Source: Chamaecyparis obtusa
Taxonomy: Eukaryota > Streptophyta > Pinopsida > Cupressales > Cupressaceae
DNA: 64,000 bases
Direction of reading: 5' to 3'
Assembly: GCA_027943335.1 (NCBI GenBank)
Contig: BSBK01009275.1
Location: 186,001 to 250,000, forward strand
Shown: in pieces, positions 12,440 through 23,626 of the stretch
Layout: each line of letters opens with the position of its first letter
Position numbering within the stretch: the stretch's first letter is position 1
Notes under the pieces: generated by a model
What the model saw: only the letters and a program-made list of their open reading frames with translations
The model's database searches: none
Told to the model about the DNA's origin: nothing
Translations under genes and position numbers: made by a program

Positions 12440-13892
12440 GTAGACTATGATTTTGAACCTGTTACCTGTCTTGAAAGGCTGAAACATTCAAACATTAGAC
12501 TAATCTAACATGTTCATGAACTAAAAAATAGCATAAGACATGAAAACAAAACCAAAGCCACCTCAAGATTGTTGCTAAAAACAAGTGCTATAGAGCAAAT
12601 GTTTGATTCGCTTCAATTAGAGGGATGTGGGTGTGCTCTCAAATGCATGGAGAGGGATTTATGGTGATGCATAAATGATGAGAAAAGCTTGAAATATGAA
12701 CTAAGATTAATCCATTAAGCTATTCTAAGATGTGTTAGAAAGCATGAAAAACATGAAGAAATCTAACAATTAAGATATATGCTAAGATGATCTAGCTAAA
12801 AATGCTCATGATAACAATGCATAAATGATAAAAACTAAGCTAATGAATTGCTCTTGGAAGGAGGAGTATTTATAGGATTTCCTAAGGGCTTGGGTTAGGA
12901 GGATAGGTTAGAGTTTTGGGTAAGGTTAGGGGTTGAGTCAAGGGGATAAGGATGAAGACTTTCTAGAAGAGTCTAGGCTTTCTAAGGATAAATATGGAAT
13001 TTAGGAGATAAATAAAGATTTATTTATCTCAAAAGCTTTAATGAGTTTGAGGCTCATTAGCGGAAGGGTTATCTCCTTGTGACAAGTGTCATAAGGGGAT
13101 TGGGTTGAAAGATGGGAGGAATGTGCACAATTTGGAAAATGTGCCTAAGGTCAAAGGGTGTAAGAAAGGGGTGAGGGGCTTCTTAAATGCACCATAAATG
13201 CATGTAAGAGGGATAAGGAGGCCTTAAATGCCTTCAATGCATGTAAGAGAAGCCTCTAGAAGTTTGTTGACTTTGGGTCAAGCTTAGGAGTTGGCTAACC
13301 TTGTTTAGGGAATGTGACAAGGTTAGGGGGAGGATTAGGATTAGGATGGGTGAAGAGGTTGGGTTGAGAAGATTCTAGAAGAGTCTAGAATTCTCCTTGG
13401 TTTTATGGAATAAAAGTTTATTCATTCCAAAAGCTTAAGTTTGGGAAAATTTATTGAAATATTTTCAATAAATATGAAAATTAAATATTTAATCTTAATT
13501 AAATATTTTGAGTTGGGATTAGGGTTAGAAAAGGTGGGATTAGCCTTTTAATCGAAATTAAGAAGGGATTAGAAGATTTTGGAAGAGGTTAGTGGTCTTA
13601 AGGAAATTGGCCAAGTTTTGGTCAAAAAATAAATTAATTATTTTTTGGGGGATTTTTGGTCAATTTATTAATTAAAATAATTAATAAATAGGGGATTAAT
13701 GTTTAAATAAGATTTAAACATTTTTGGGAGGGATTTCTTAATTAAATATTTTTAATTAAGATAAAGGGATTTAATGACATAAAAATAAATAAATTAATTA
13801 AATAAATAATTAATTAATAAATGATGATGTCATCAGAGATTTTTCAGAAAATAAAAATACTTTATTTTCTAAAGGATTTTTAGGTGTCTACA
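12440..13892 (-). repeat. E4 3' LTR (left copy)
   Basis: On the plus strand it begins TGTAGACTATG and ends AGGTGTCTACA, giving TGTAGAC/GTCTACA inverted termini. It is AT-rich in its last 450 bp, with repeated TTAATTAAAT motifs. It is nearly identical to 22169-23621. Confidence 0.97.
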
Positions 13893-13907
13893 TTTTGCCC
13901 CTCTTTG
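13893..13907 (-). other. E4 polypurine tract
   Basis: On the minus strand it reads CAAAGAGGGGCAAAA directly before the 3' LTR TGTAGAC. This is a textbook purine tract and fixes the element's orientation. Confidence 0.85.
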
Positions 13908-14630
13908 ATGCGATGCCGCAAGTGGCATGGCTTCAAAGACAAGAAAATAAGATGCCCAAGGCTAGAATTTAGAGGAATAAGGGATTGTGCCCCCTTGAGA
14001 AAATAACGCAAGGAGTAAACATTGTGAAATTTTCTCGAAAGGAAACAGAGAAGGAACGACTGAGGAAGCAGGGGAGATAAATTACCAAGCTTCCAAGAGC
14101 AAAGATGGGTGAATGCAAGATGAGATGGAATGCAAAATGCGGGATGCAGCTATATGAGGATGCAAGATTAATCTATATGATGTAAGATGCAGGGGATTTG
14201 GGGAAGCTCCATGCTTTAGATCTTTTAGAGAGCACAACCTAGTTTAATATAGCAATGCTAGAGACCTGCCAAGGATACTGGGATCACGAGGCCTTGTCAC
14301 CAGTGTTGCATAGGACTGACGCTAAAAAGACACGCAGGGTTGCCCCAGCATCACGCATGAACCCAAGAGGAAGCATGGTGGAAACGATGCTGAAGAAACC
14401 ACAAACACACAACTGACTCACAGGCAGAAGCAAAAGATCAAAAGACCTTGCCCCAGATGATCCTCATTTGCAGCACACCATGATATAAAGGATCATGGTG
14501 ACGTTGAGTAGAGAACAATGAGAAGCTGTAAAAGATTAACAAGACCCAAAGGACAAAATCCAAGGTCAAAATGAAAACTCCAAAAAGACATCCTTTGCCA
14601 AGGAGAGAGATGCGATTTGATTGATGGTGG

Positions 14631-14721
14631 GAAGATTGGTCGGACAGGAGGAACGATATATCCTCAAGGACCAGGATGGAAGATTAGGTCAGACAGGAGG
14701 AATGATATATCCTCAAGGACC
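14631..14721. repeat. Tandem duplication of ~42 bp in E4
   Basis: Unit 1 (14631-14672) and unit 2 (14679-14721) both read GAAGATT, then CAGACAGGAGGAA or its one-base variant, then GATATATCCTCAAGGACC. They are separated by six bases. Confidence 0.8.
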
Positions 14722-16439
14722 CATGGGTTGGTGAGAGAATAAGTGTAGTTGTTCACTGGCAAAAGCTGAAGTTCAAGGAATAATCAGGATGAGCAAGGAT
14801 AAGTCGACAATTGATGTTGTTGAAGCACAAGGCCCGAGTGGGACTAAAATTTTTCTGATCAAATGCTGCTGCAGGACGAACAAGGACTAAGACAAAGGAT
14901 GGGTCCTAAAGACACAAATGTACAAATGAGCTTAGGTGGAGACACGACTGACGCTATGGTACAAGATGCTGGATAGGATGTACAAAGAACCTGGGGATGA
15001 AGCTGACAACTTCAAAGATATGCAAGATGGTGCCCCAGTTGGGTTGGAAGGCCAAGACGGACTGGTGATGAATGATGTGTCCTAAAATGACACGGATTTG
15101 GGAAAAACATATCCCAATGATGATGATTGATCGAGATCAAGGCCTGCTACAAGATGAAGGATGCGATTTCATCAGTTAGCTTGATCTTGGATTTTGGCTA
15201 GCTAGAAGATATGGATAGGTTGGGAAGATTGCTAGCAAGGTGTGGATAGGGATGAATGGCATTGGATTGCAATGAGGTTGGCCTATAGCTAGATACCAAT
15301 GACAAGAGAAGATACTAGGTGTTGGAAAGATGGAGGAAAATGCTGAGGATGGGGAGGATGGAACTGCTAGAAGATTTGGATGGAGGAAGATTCGGGGAGA
15401 TTGGATGGTGGAACTGCTGAAGGAGTTGGAAGATGGAAAGCTGCTTGGAGGATGAAAAGCTAGTGGAAGATTACCATGTGTCAACAAAATGAGCTGCTAT
15501 TTTCCCAATGGAGGATCAGTGATAGGATTGCGTCAACCTAGGATAGACTGATGATCTTCGGTCAACTGGATTCTTGTCAATACAAGCCAATCTCTTGCTC
15601 GAGATGATAAGGCTATGCAAGGACAAGGTTTTGATTTCTTTAAGACAACACGTTGTGCCAAAAAGAGGATGATTTCTGATTTAGGATAAGGGATGGAAAC
15701 AACTCAAAGGGCTGGAACACGATAATGCTTGTGGATTTGGAGCTCTGGATTTTGGTGCAAAAGATGGTGAATCTGCTTTCTGCTGTGGATGGTGGATGTT
15801 GGATTCTGATAAAGGATATGGGATGCTGAGTTGGTTTGCTGGTGGATCAAGATAGAGGAATGCTTGGGAGTTTTGAAAGATTGACTTTGGAAAATGGAAG
15901 GCTGTAGGAACTGCTAAGGGATCAAGAATGCTTGGGAGATTGGATGGTGGATAGGTTTGGATTTGGATAGAGAAATTGCTGAGGATTTTGGGAGATGGAA
16001 GATTCAGATTTGGATAGCCTCCAAGGAATACGTCACCAAGGAAGAGGATGCCCTCTGTTTAAGATAGTTCATGTGTTTTAAAGGCATGGTGTATGCTTGG
16101 ACAAAAGATATGCCAACAAGAGGATGAGGAAGGATGGAAGCTAGGATGAAAGGATTGGATAGAGGATATGTAGCTGAAAGGTGCAATGGATGCCAAGGAG
16201 GTGCCCAAAAGCATGTACATCTGATAGTCTCTATTTTTGTCATCAAGATCCAATGGAAAATGAAGGAAGTGAGAGACGAAAGGGGATGGAGGACATGTTG
16301 GATAAGAGGTGATAGAAAGGAAGCCCCTAACTGCAGAAAGGAATTAGGGGGGGCGCACTACGCATGGCGCCTGTTTGCCAGGTTTTCACCATGGTACTTG
16401 TCCAAGGCACTTGAATTGCCAAGTTTTCACCAGAGGACG

Positions 16440-16960
16440 AATGTTTTTCTCTTGATTTTTTGCTTTGTTGATAATTTGCTCCTTTGATTTATCCAATTTT
16501 TATGGATTTTTGTGTTTTTTCCTTGACTTTGTCCTGATCTTGCTGATTTGTTGCTGAGCTTGTGCTGATATTCCACTGATTTTTTGATTTGTTGCTGATT
16601 TTGTGCTGATATACATTGATACTTCTGATTTGTTGCTGAAGCTCTAATTTAATGCTGTCGTGCTTGCTGATCAGCTGATTTCGCCATTTTGGTGCTTCCT
16701 CTTGATTAGGTGGTGACCTTTTGATTTGTCACTGATATTCTGATGGTGTTGCTGATTCTTTGATTGGATGTTCCCTTATGATTTGATGATGGCCCTGCTA
16801 TTTTTGAATTTGCACAGATATTTTGATGTTATTGCTAACTCTCTGATGTGGCGCTGAGTTTTGTGCTGATTTTGGTGCTATCATGCGATTTGATGTTGAT
16901 CTTCTGTGAGATTCTTCACTGATTTTCTGATGTGGATTGCTGATTTTCTGATGTTGCCAG
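16440..16960. repeat. Degenerate CTGATTT / TTGCTGAT short repeats in E4
   Basis: The words CTGATTTGTTGCTGA, TGTGCTGAT and CTGATTTT recur irregularly some twenty times in about 500 bp. This is a slippage-type or decayed tandem array. It continues more weakly to about 17540. Confidence 0.65.
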
Positions 16961-17181
16961 CTTGTCATGGGGATCCATTGCTAGATGATGGACGACAAGC
17001 TTAAGATCACACCTAGGCATGTGCATATGACCATGCACAGTTGATAATTGACTCCTCGGAGCAAGGCACTTAAGGTCATGATTCACTTTCTGTCAGGTTA
17101 ACTTCCATGTAGATGAGCCACAAACATCCTTCTGTACCCAAGTTGATTTGGCTTGGTTTCTGCAATGTTGATAGAGAACTA

Positions 17182-17469
17182 TCATGTGTTGTTATCCCAG
17201 ATAGGAGGAAGAGGCAAAGCTCCATCTTCTAGCGCTTGAATTGCCAAGTTTTCACTAGAAGATATGCCCTTTATTTTTACTATTTTGGAATCAGAATGTG
17301 CCCCAGAAGGGTTTTCACATAAAGACTCATGATTTGCTTTTGTTTTTTCACTTTTGCGACTAAAGCTTGCCTCCTCTCCAAAATATGCTTCTGTTTTAAG
17401 CTGATAGGCACATGTTGATGCTAAAGCCTGATTGATTGCTGATTTTTTCTGATTTCTCTGATTTGTCAT
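17182..17469 (-). CDS. Possible small E4 frame, unknown
   Basis: A 95-codon frame begins MTNQRNQKKSAINQ. It is hydrophilic and Lys/Ser-rich, without a known motif. It lies downstream of the 275-codon frame on the same strand, across a stop-containing gap. It may be a leftover 3' part of that protein or chance. Confidence 0.2.
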   Translation of the reverse strand: MTNQRNQKKSAINQALASTCAYQLKTEAYFGEEASFSRKSEKTKANHESLCENPSGAHSDSKIVKIKGISSSENLAIQALEDGALPLPPIWDNNT

Positions 17470-17581
17470 TGATTTCCCTTTGCTGTTTTAGATGTGCTGA
17501 CTGATCTTTGCTGACTTTCCTCACTGATTTCTTCTGATTGTGTGCCTGGATGTTGGTACAACTGTAGCAGGACGGGGGGGA

Positions 17582-18409
17582 TCATGCAAAGTCATGGATT
17601 AGATGGGGGAGATGGGAAAGATGGTGGTAGAAAGTGTTTGGATGGAAGGATGGAAAGTGATCAAGATAGGGGGATGTTGTCAGGATCAACATTGGCACAT
17701 GTTGCGAGGAAGATGGATGATTGGATTTGGAAGATAGAGACAGATGTGATGGAGGATTTATGCTAGAGGATGGAGGAGATGGAGGGGAAGATTGAGGAGC
17801 TGGGAGATGGGCAACGTTGGATGCCATTGTGGATGTTTTTGTTAGATGGATTACATCTTTTTGCTTTGGGATCCACATCATTTTTGTTTTAGCTTTAGTG
17901 TGCCTTTGCGGCCATTGGTGGGCATCAGATTGTGCTTTTTCTTTGCTAGGCCTTTGTGGCCATGTGATAGATTTTGCTTGGACTTTGCTAGATTTTCGGA
18001 GCCATTGGGGTGCTTTAGCATGCCTGATTGGCTCTTTGCTAGGCCTTTGCGGCACATTTGATTGCCTGATTGAAGCTTGCATTGATTGACCATGTCGATT
18101 AGACTGGACATGGTAATCGTCATTGGGCCTTTGCAGCCATTGGGATGCATTAGATTTGGCATTTGCTTTGATGGGCCTTTGTGGCCAGTGGTTTGCTTTG
18201 GCTTGCTTGATCGGATTTTGCTTTGATTGCGTATGTCGATTAGGCTGGACATAACAATCTTTGGATTTTTGTGGATTTTTCCCTTTATTCATGCGCGATA
18301 TGGCATCCAAGTTGCGAGGAGCATTGGGAGGAATATGAGGAGTTGTCTGGGATGGAGGAAATTTGGATGGAGAGATGGAAGAAGATTGGTAGATAGGATA
18401 TGTGGACAT
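17582..18409 (-). CDS. E4 basic repeat protein (275 aa) with WPQRP motifs
   Basis: The open frame encodes a basic, Gln/Lys/Pro-rich protein. Residues about 53-170 carry a degenerate repeat: WPQRP or variants at about 75, 91, 119, 136, 150 and 166, mostly 14-16 residues apart. A second repeated block, VQxNRHxQSxQ, starts near 54 and near 101. A WIPKQK segment follows at about 179, then a Ser/Pro-rich tail. The basic Trp/Arg repeats suggest nucleic-acid binding, taking the place of a gag zinc knuckle; that is inference. It starts 48 bp after the end of the 690-aa frame on the same strand, so the two may be one protein split by a frameshift or two cistrons. Confidence 0.5.
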   Translation of the reverse strand: MSTYPIYQSSSISPSKFPPSQTTPHIPPNAPRNLDAISRMNKGKNPQKSKDCYVQPNRHTQSKQNPIKQAKANHWPQRPIKANAKSNASQWLQRPNDDYHVQSNRHGQSMQASIRQSNVPQRPSKEPIRHAKAPQWLRKSSKVQAKSITWPQRPSKEKAQSDAHQWPQRHTKAKTKMMWIPKQKDVIHLTKTSTMASNVAHLPAPQSSPPSPPSSSINPPSHLSLSSKSNHPSSSQHVPMLILTTSPYLDHFPSFHPNTFYHHLSHLPHLIHDFA

Positions 18410-18457
18410 GTGCCTTTGTTGATCTTGACTAGGGATGCTTGGATGTTGGATGAAAGG

Positions 18458-20530
18458 CTAAGTAGGATAAGATGGAGGATGATATTTTGGGATATAAGGT
18501 CCCAAAATGGATTTGCTAGGTAACAGAGATGCGCTGAAAGAATTTGGGACATAGGGACCCAAAATGGATGGGGAGGATGAAGGAGGAATATGATAGGTTT
18601 TCCTCGGTTGTAACGATGGAGGAGGAGGAATTGCGTTGTGGTTTTTGGAAGATGTTTTGTTGGTTTTGAATGGATGTTTGAACTTTGCCTTAGCTATACC
18701 AACATTTCTGGATGAAGTACCTTTCGTTGATGTGGAGGAAGTGCCCTCATCTGGTGTGCAACCGATTCCACAGCCTTTTTGATGTTTCTTGCCTTGAATG
18801 GGCTGTATATTTCCTTGTTCGTGAGTGCCAAGGCCTTTGCCTTGATAGTTCCATCTTTTCAGCATTTTATCCAGACAAGGATATTTTTGACTTGGGGTGA
18901 ATGACAAACAGCCATTTTCTGGTTCCCTGATGGAAGATAAGAAGCTGATGTCTTCTTTTTCAAGTGGTTTGCCTTTGACAAATGTTAGTTTTCCAAGTGG
19001 ATAGAGTGACGGTAGCTGGACAGTTTGGACTGGCGGATCCTCAAGAGGAGAGGATAGGATGCTGGGATTTTGACTAGGATTAGGGGATGGTATTGGATCT
19101 TTAGTTGGAGAAACTGGGATGATAGGATCTTGGATTGGAGGAATTGGGATTGTAGGATTTTGGATTGAAGGTGATGGAGGCAATAGAACATGCGATGGGG
19201 GAAGTAAAGGGGTTGGATCTTGATGTTCTTCTGTGAGTAGTTCATCATGCTTTTGGCCAAGATCTTGACACGATGGGATTTTTTCAGATAGAGGATTAGT
19301 GGATATATGGATGGACTCTTCAAAGGGGCGGAATGAAAGGATTGGAGACTCTGCTGCTGGGGTTTCTGGAAGAAGGAAGAACTCTTCAGATGGTATGGAT
19401 AAAAGGATGGAAGATTTTTTAGCTACAATGGTAGGAAGAAGGGTGAACTCATGAGGTTCTTTAGATATGCTTTGGGTAATGCTAGGAGGGGGTGATGTTG
19501 GTGGGGATTGGATGGAGACTCCAGATGGAAGGGACTCAACGATGATAGGAGATGGAAGAGGATCAACGGTTGGGATGTATGGAAGATAGATAATAGATGG
19601 GAGCGCTGGATGGGCCTCATCAATGATGGCTTCACATGAAGGATTGCTTGGCTTTTCAATTTCAGGCGTGGGTTTTGCTATTGGCTCTTCCTTGGGTTCT
19701 GTTATTGGTTTTCTTGGAGACTTTTGTGGTGAAGAAGGTTTGGAAGGTGGAGGAGATGGGGAACTTGGATGGTCTTCGCATGAAAGTGGGGTTTGTGCTT
19801 GGGTAGATGCTCGCGAAGGAGGAGAGAAAGAAGGGAACACCCATGAAAAAGATGACTTTGAAAAGGGAGCTTTGGGTTTTGCTTGAGGGGATGATGGTGC
19901 TGAAGAGGCAGGGCTAATGGCTTGAGGTACAAGTTTTGGAGTGGGTTGAGGGATGAACTCTGCTGGTGGGGAAAGATTTTTGGTAATGTGGTTTGGAAGA
20001 GAGGATGGTGGTTTGAGACAGGATGGAGGATTGGGGTTTGGAGCAGAAGATGATGGTTTGGGAAAGGATAGAGGTTTGGTGAAAAGGATGGGAGGAATAG
20101 AATCTTGGTTTTTAGAATGTTTTGGAGGATAGGTAGTTGGAGGCCTTAGATAGGGGAAGTAACGTGAAGTGTTTCTAAGGGATGATGGTGATGGAGAAAT
20201 GACCATAGCAGAAGGTGGAGGCCTGAAAGGAGCATATGGAAGAGGTGTAGGTTGAAGACAAGGATAAGTTGGGGATGGATAAGATACTGGGGTTGCTTTG
20301 CCAAGGACATGAAAAGGAGTGCTAGCCTTGCCGAGGACATGAAAGGGAGTGCTAGGAGATAAGCGTGAAGGCATGGTTGGCTGGATTGGAGGAATGATGG
20401 AACGCTGGGGGTTGCTTGGAGGAAACTGGCTGTAATAGGCATCATGGTCTACAAGACCTTCATCATCATTAGGATTGATTGGTGGGAGAGGAGAGATATC
20501 ATAACCAAACTCATTATAGATTTGAGACAT
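18458..20530 (-). CDS. E4 proline/serine-rich protein (690 aa) with G-patch-like motif
   Basis: This is the longest intact frame in the window. Residues 1-500 are mostly low-complexity Pro/Ser, with an 11-residue tandem duplication (STPFHVLGKA twice) near residues 60-80. Around residues 555-578 it reads MLKRWNYQGKGLGTHEQG. The GKGLG...EQG core is that of a G-patch, an RNA-binding motif also found in some retroviral and gypsy polyproteins. The C-terminus has two SILGPYxP copies. It has no capsid, zinc knuckle, protease or RT motif. The start follows the leader at a plausible ATG (MSQIYNEFGYD). Its intactness fits the recent insertion. Confidence 0.6.
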   Translation of the reverse strand: MSQIYNEFGYDISPLPPINPNDDEGLVDHDAYYSQFPPSNPQRSIIPPIQPTMPSRLSPSTPFHVLGKASTPFHVLGKATPVSYPSPTYPCLQPTPLPYAPFRPPPSAMVISPSPSSLRNTSRYFPYLRPPTTYPPKHSKNQDSIPPILFTKPLSFPKPSSSAPNPNPPSCLKPPSSLPNHITKNLSPPAEFIPQPTPKLVPQAISPASSAPSSPQAKPKAPFSKSSFSWVFPSFSPPSRASTQAQTPLSCEDHPSSPSPPPSKPSSPQKSPRKPITEPKEEPIAKPTPEIEKPSNPSCEAIIDEAHPALPSIIYLPYIPTVDPLPSPIIVESLPSGVSIQSPPTSPPPSITQSISKEPHEFTLLPTIVAKKSSILLSIPSEEFFLLPETPAAESPILSFRPFEESIHISTNPLSEKIPSCQDLGQKHDELLTEEHQDPTPLLPPSHVLLPPSPSIQNPTIPIPPIQDPIIPVSPTKDPIPSPNPSQNPSILSSPLEDPPVQTVQLPSLYPLGKLTFVKGKPLEKEDISFLSSIREPENGCLSFTPSQKYPCLDKMLKRWNYQGKGLGTHEQGNIQPIQGKKHQKGCGIGCTPDEGTSSTSTKGTSSRNVGIAKAKFKHPFKTNKTSSKNHNAIPPPPSLQPRKTYHIPPSSSPSILGPYVPNSFSASLLPSKSILGPYIPKYHPPSYPT

Positions 20531-22147
20531 GCTGAATTGCAGATGAGTTTGGATAAGGATAAGGACGAAGATGGTTTGGAAGACTTAAGACTCAGATTGG
20601 GATGACTGATGGAAGAAGACGGTTTTCTAGAAGAAGACAGATAAAGGGATGGGAGATGACCAAGTTTTTGGGATAGCTGCTCTGATTGTCCTTCGAACCA
20701 AGTTATAGATCTGCTTGATGTTTTTCCATTGGCAAAGGATTTGATAAAAGCAATCTTCACAAAGGACAAAGCAACTTTGTGAGATACAAACAAGATAAAA
20801 GACTCTGATAAATGCTTTCAAAAAAGTGTATGTTCCAACAAGTGTTTTCACGGAGTCTTTGACTGTCAAGCACTTCAAACAGATCTACCTGAGGAAGGTG
20901 AGTATCAAAATCACTTGCCCACAGCTTGGTATCCCCCAGAAGGGAATACAAATGGTGAGTAATCTTGAGGCGACCCGGTAAACCCCTTGGAATCGGTCCT
21001 TGCACAAGGATTTTGATACTTTCGGATGTAGATAGGGTAGCCTCTATTTTATCAGGTTGCTAATGATTCCATGGTGTCTCCATACCCGGTTATGCTGATC
21101 ATCCGTGACTCACTTAAGAGCCTTGCCAATTATGCTGGGGGAGAGGAATGTTTACCATCCCCAAACACGTGTTTGGCACGAACGCCCGGCGATTAGGAGA
21201 TGTAAGTGATTCTTTTGGTATTCACTTATTTGTATACCGGCCGGGGGGGATACCGGTTTGAGGTCGTTCTCCGAGGAGGAAGCGCTTCTCCTTGGACAGG
21301 CCTCGCTAAAAGTAGAAGAAGTGGACTTGTTCGAGTCCAAGTGTTCTACGTTGCTTAAGTTTAACAGGATTTTGCAAAAAGTAAAACTCCTAAATGCACA
21401 TCAAGCAGTTGTTCATTTTTCCAAATTTGATTAAGTGTGTTTGAACCTTTGAAATTGAAGACACAAGTGTTTAAGATTTTGACTTTTTCTTTCTCCAAAA
21501 AGTAAATCGAGCGTTTGCAAGTTTTTTGACTTGGGCATTCAAGATTGAGTGTGCGTGTTGATTAAGAACTTTTAAAAAAGCTTTGTTTTGATCTTTAAGG
21601 CATTCAAGATTGTGTTTTCTTTTCAAATGGAAAGTGATGCTTTAGGACCTAAGTTCTTCCTTTTAGCTTCATTCAAGATTTTGTTTTGACTCGTTTGAAT
21701 GCAGATTTGATGTTCTTTTTATGCCCAAAAAGATATGATCATTCCTACTTTGCATGAATGCATTGTTAAAAATCCTTGATGTTGCAAGGATGCAAATGCC
21801 TTGATTAATTTTTTTGTTTTGTTTGTTAGAACAAATTTTGCAAATTTTAGTCCTTAATGCATTCAAGAATGATTTGGGGGTTCATTTTAAGCACTAAAAT
21901 AAGGTGTGTATGATTTTGCTTCCTTATGGATTTTATTATTATTTTTGAAAAAAAATGGCCATGACCTCCTTGCTAGAAGAAGAAGAAGAAGGAGACGGAA
22001 TAGAAGAAGAATATAGACAAGAAGAGGAAGAAGAATATAGACAAGAAGAAGAAGAAGGGATCAAAGTGCTCCGTCCGCCTATAAGCTTGAAAAATCTGAA
22101 AATGGTCTAAAACCCATCAGAATGTTTGCAAAGAACCCGTGAAGTGG
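20531..22147 (-). other. E4 5' leader with coding-like fragments
   Basis: This lies between the primer site and the 690-aa frame. On the minus strand near 20760-21005 an open stretch contains GLPGRLKITHHLYSLLGDTK and LWASDFDTHLPQVDL, which looks like once-coding sequence rather than random DNA. I do not recognise its family. Another fragment near 20640-20720 reads NLVRRTIRAAIPKTW. The rest is noncoding. Confidence 0.4.
21976..22057. repeat. GAA-type purine microsatellite in E4 leader
   Basis: The plus strand reads runs of GAA and GAAGAAGAA with two interspersed ATATAGACAAGAAGA units. The minus strand is a TTC tract within the 5' leader. Confidence 0.75.
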
Positions 22148-22168
22148 GTCCCACCGGGCGTGCCAGAA
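22148..22168 (-). other. E4 primer binding site
   Basis: On the minus strand, directly after the 5' LTR, the sequence is TTC then TGGCACGCCCGGTGGGAC. It starts with the TGG expected against tRNA CCA. I cannot name the tRNA. The core GCCCGGTGGGAC recurs at the matching place in E6. Confidence 0.75.
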
Positions 22169-23621
22169 TGTAGACTATGATTTTGAACCTGTTACCTGTC
22201 TTGAAAGGCTGAAACATTCAAACATTAGACTAATCTAACATGTTCATGAACTAAAAAATAGCATAAGACATGAAAACAAAACCAAAGCCACCTCAAGATT
22301 GTTGCTAAAAACAAGTGCTATAGAGCAAATGTTTGATTCGCTTCAATTAGAGGGATGTGGGTGTGCTCTCAAATGCATGGAGAGGGATTTATGGTGATGC
22401 ATAAATGATGAGAAAATCTTGAAATATGAACTAAGATTAATCCATTAAGCTATTCTAAGATGTGTTAGAAAGCATGAAAAATATGAAGAAATCTAACAAT
22501 TAAGATATATGCTAAGATGATCTAGCTAAAAATGCTCATGATAACAATGCATAAATGATAAAAACTAAGCTAATGAATTGCTCTTGGAAGGAGGAGTATT
22601 TATAGGATTTCCTAAGGGCTTGGGTTAGGAGGATAGGTTAGAGTTTGGCGTAAGGTTAGGGGTTGAGTCAAGGGGATAAGGATGAAGACTTTCTAGAAGA
22701 GTCTAGGCTTTCTAAGGATAAATATGGAATTTAGGAGATAAATAAAGATTTATTTATCTCAAAAGCTTTAATGAGTTTGAGGCTCATTAGGGGAAGGGTT
22801 ATCTCCTTGTGACAAGTGTCATAAGGGGATTGGGTTGAAAGATGGGAGGAATGTGCACAATTTGGGAAATGTGCCTAAGGTCAAAGGGTGTAAGAAAGGG
22901 GTGAGGGGCTTCTTAAATGCACCATAAATGCATGTAAGAGGGATAAGGAGGCCTTAAATGCCTTCAATGCATGTAAGAGAAGCCTCTAGAAGTTTGTTGA
23001 CTTTGGGTCAAGCTTAGGAGTTGGCTAACCTTGTTTAGGGAATGTGACAAGGTTAGGGGGAGGATTAGGATTAGGATGGGTGAAGAGGTTGGGTTGAGAA
23101 GATTCTAGAAGAGTCTAGAATTCTCCTTGGTTTTATGGAATAAAAGTTTATTCATTCCAAAAGCTTAAGTTTGGGAAAATTTATTGAAATATTTTCAATA
23201 AATATGAAAATTAAATATTTAATCTTAATTAAATATTTTGAGTTGGGATTAGGGTTAGAAAAGGTGGGATTAGCCTTTTAATCGAAATTAAGAAGGGATT
23301 AGAAGATTTTGGAAGAGGTTAGTGGTCTTAAGAAAATTGGCCAAATTTTGGTCAAAAAATAAATTAATTATTTTTTGGGGGATTTTTGGTCAATTTATTA
23401 ATTAAAATAATTAATAAATAGGGGATTAATGTTTAAATAAGATTTAAACATTTTTGGGAGGGATTTCTTAATTAAATATTTTAATTAAGATAAAGGGATT
23501 TAATGACATAAAAATAAATTAATTAATTAAATAAATAATTAATTAATAAATGATGATGTCATCAGAGATTTTTCAGAAAATAAAAATACTTTATTTTCTA
23601 AAGGATTTTTAGGTGTCTACA
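22169..23621 (-). repeat. E4 5' LTR (right copy)
   Basis: This is the near-identical partner of 12440-13892. Observed differences are single-base changes (for example CTTAAGG versus CTTAAGA) and a few one-base indels. It is followed by the exact target duplicate CCATG. Confidence 0.97.
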
Positions 23622-23626
23622 CCATG

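Larger units (their letters stand above)
13908..17181 (-). other. E4 3' internal region without recognised genes
   Basis: About 3.3 kb of pyrimidine-rich sequence (minus strand) with many short frames and no domain. Plus-strand GGATGG/GGAAGATT repeats fill roughly 15200-16100. The pol genes of an autonomous element would sit here but no trace of them is visible. The short open frames look like by-products of the biased composition. Confidence 0.6.
12440..23621 (-). mobile_element. E4: young pol-less LTR retrotransposon inside E2
   Basis: LTRs of 1453 bp at 12440-13892 and 22169-23621 differ at only about a dozen positions by eye, so insertion is recent. The target duplication CCATG is exact (12435-12439 and 23622-23626). 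It interrupts E2 between RNase H and integrase. A primer site beside the right LTR and a polypurine tract beside the left LTR put it on the minus strand. The 8.3-kb interior has two long proline-rich reading frames, but I find no protease, RT, RNase H or integrase. It is thus a large non-autonomous derivative that must borrow enzymes. Confidence 0.95.

Noticed and set aside
17817..18089. Plus-strand frame rich in Cys, Leu and Gly
   Set aside because: Antisense shadow of the WPQRP repeat protein; its repeats mirror the minus-strand motif.
19623..19886. Gly-rich plus-strand frame of 87 codons
   Set aside because: It is the complement of the Pro/Ser-rich E4 protein on the minus strand; a shadow.
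21152..21340. Minus-strand frame with MDSNKSTSSTFSEACPRR
   Set aside because: Short, in the E4 leader, with no domain and no link to the downstream frames.
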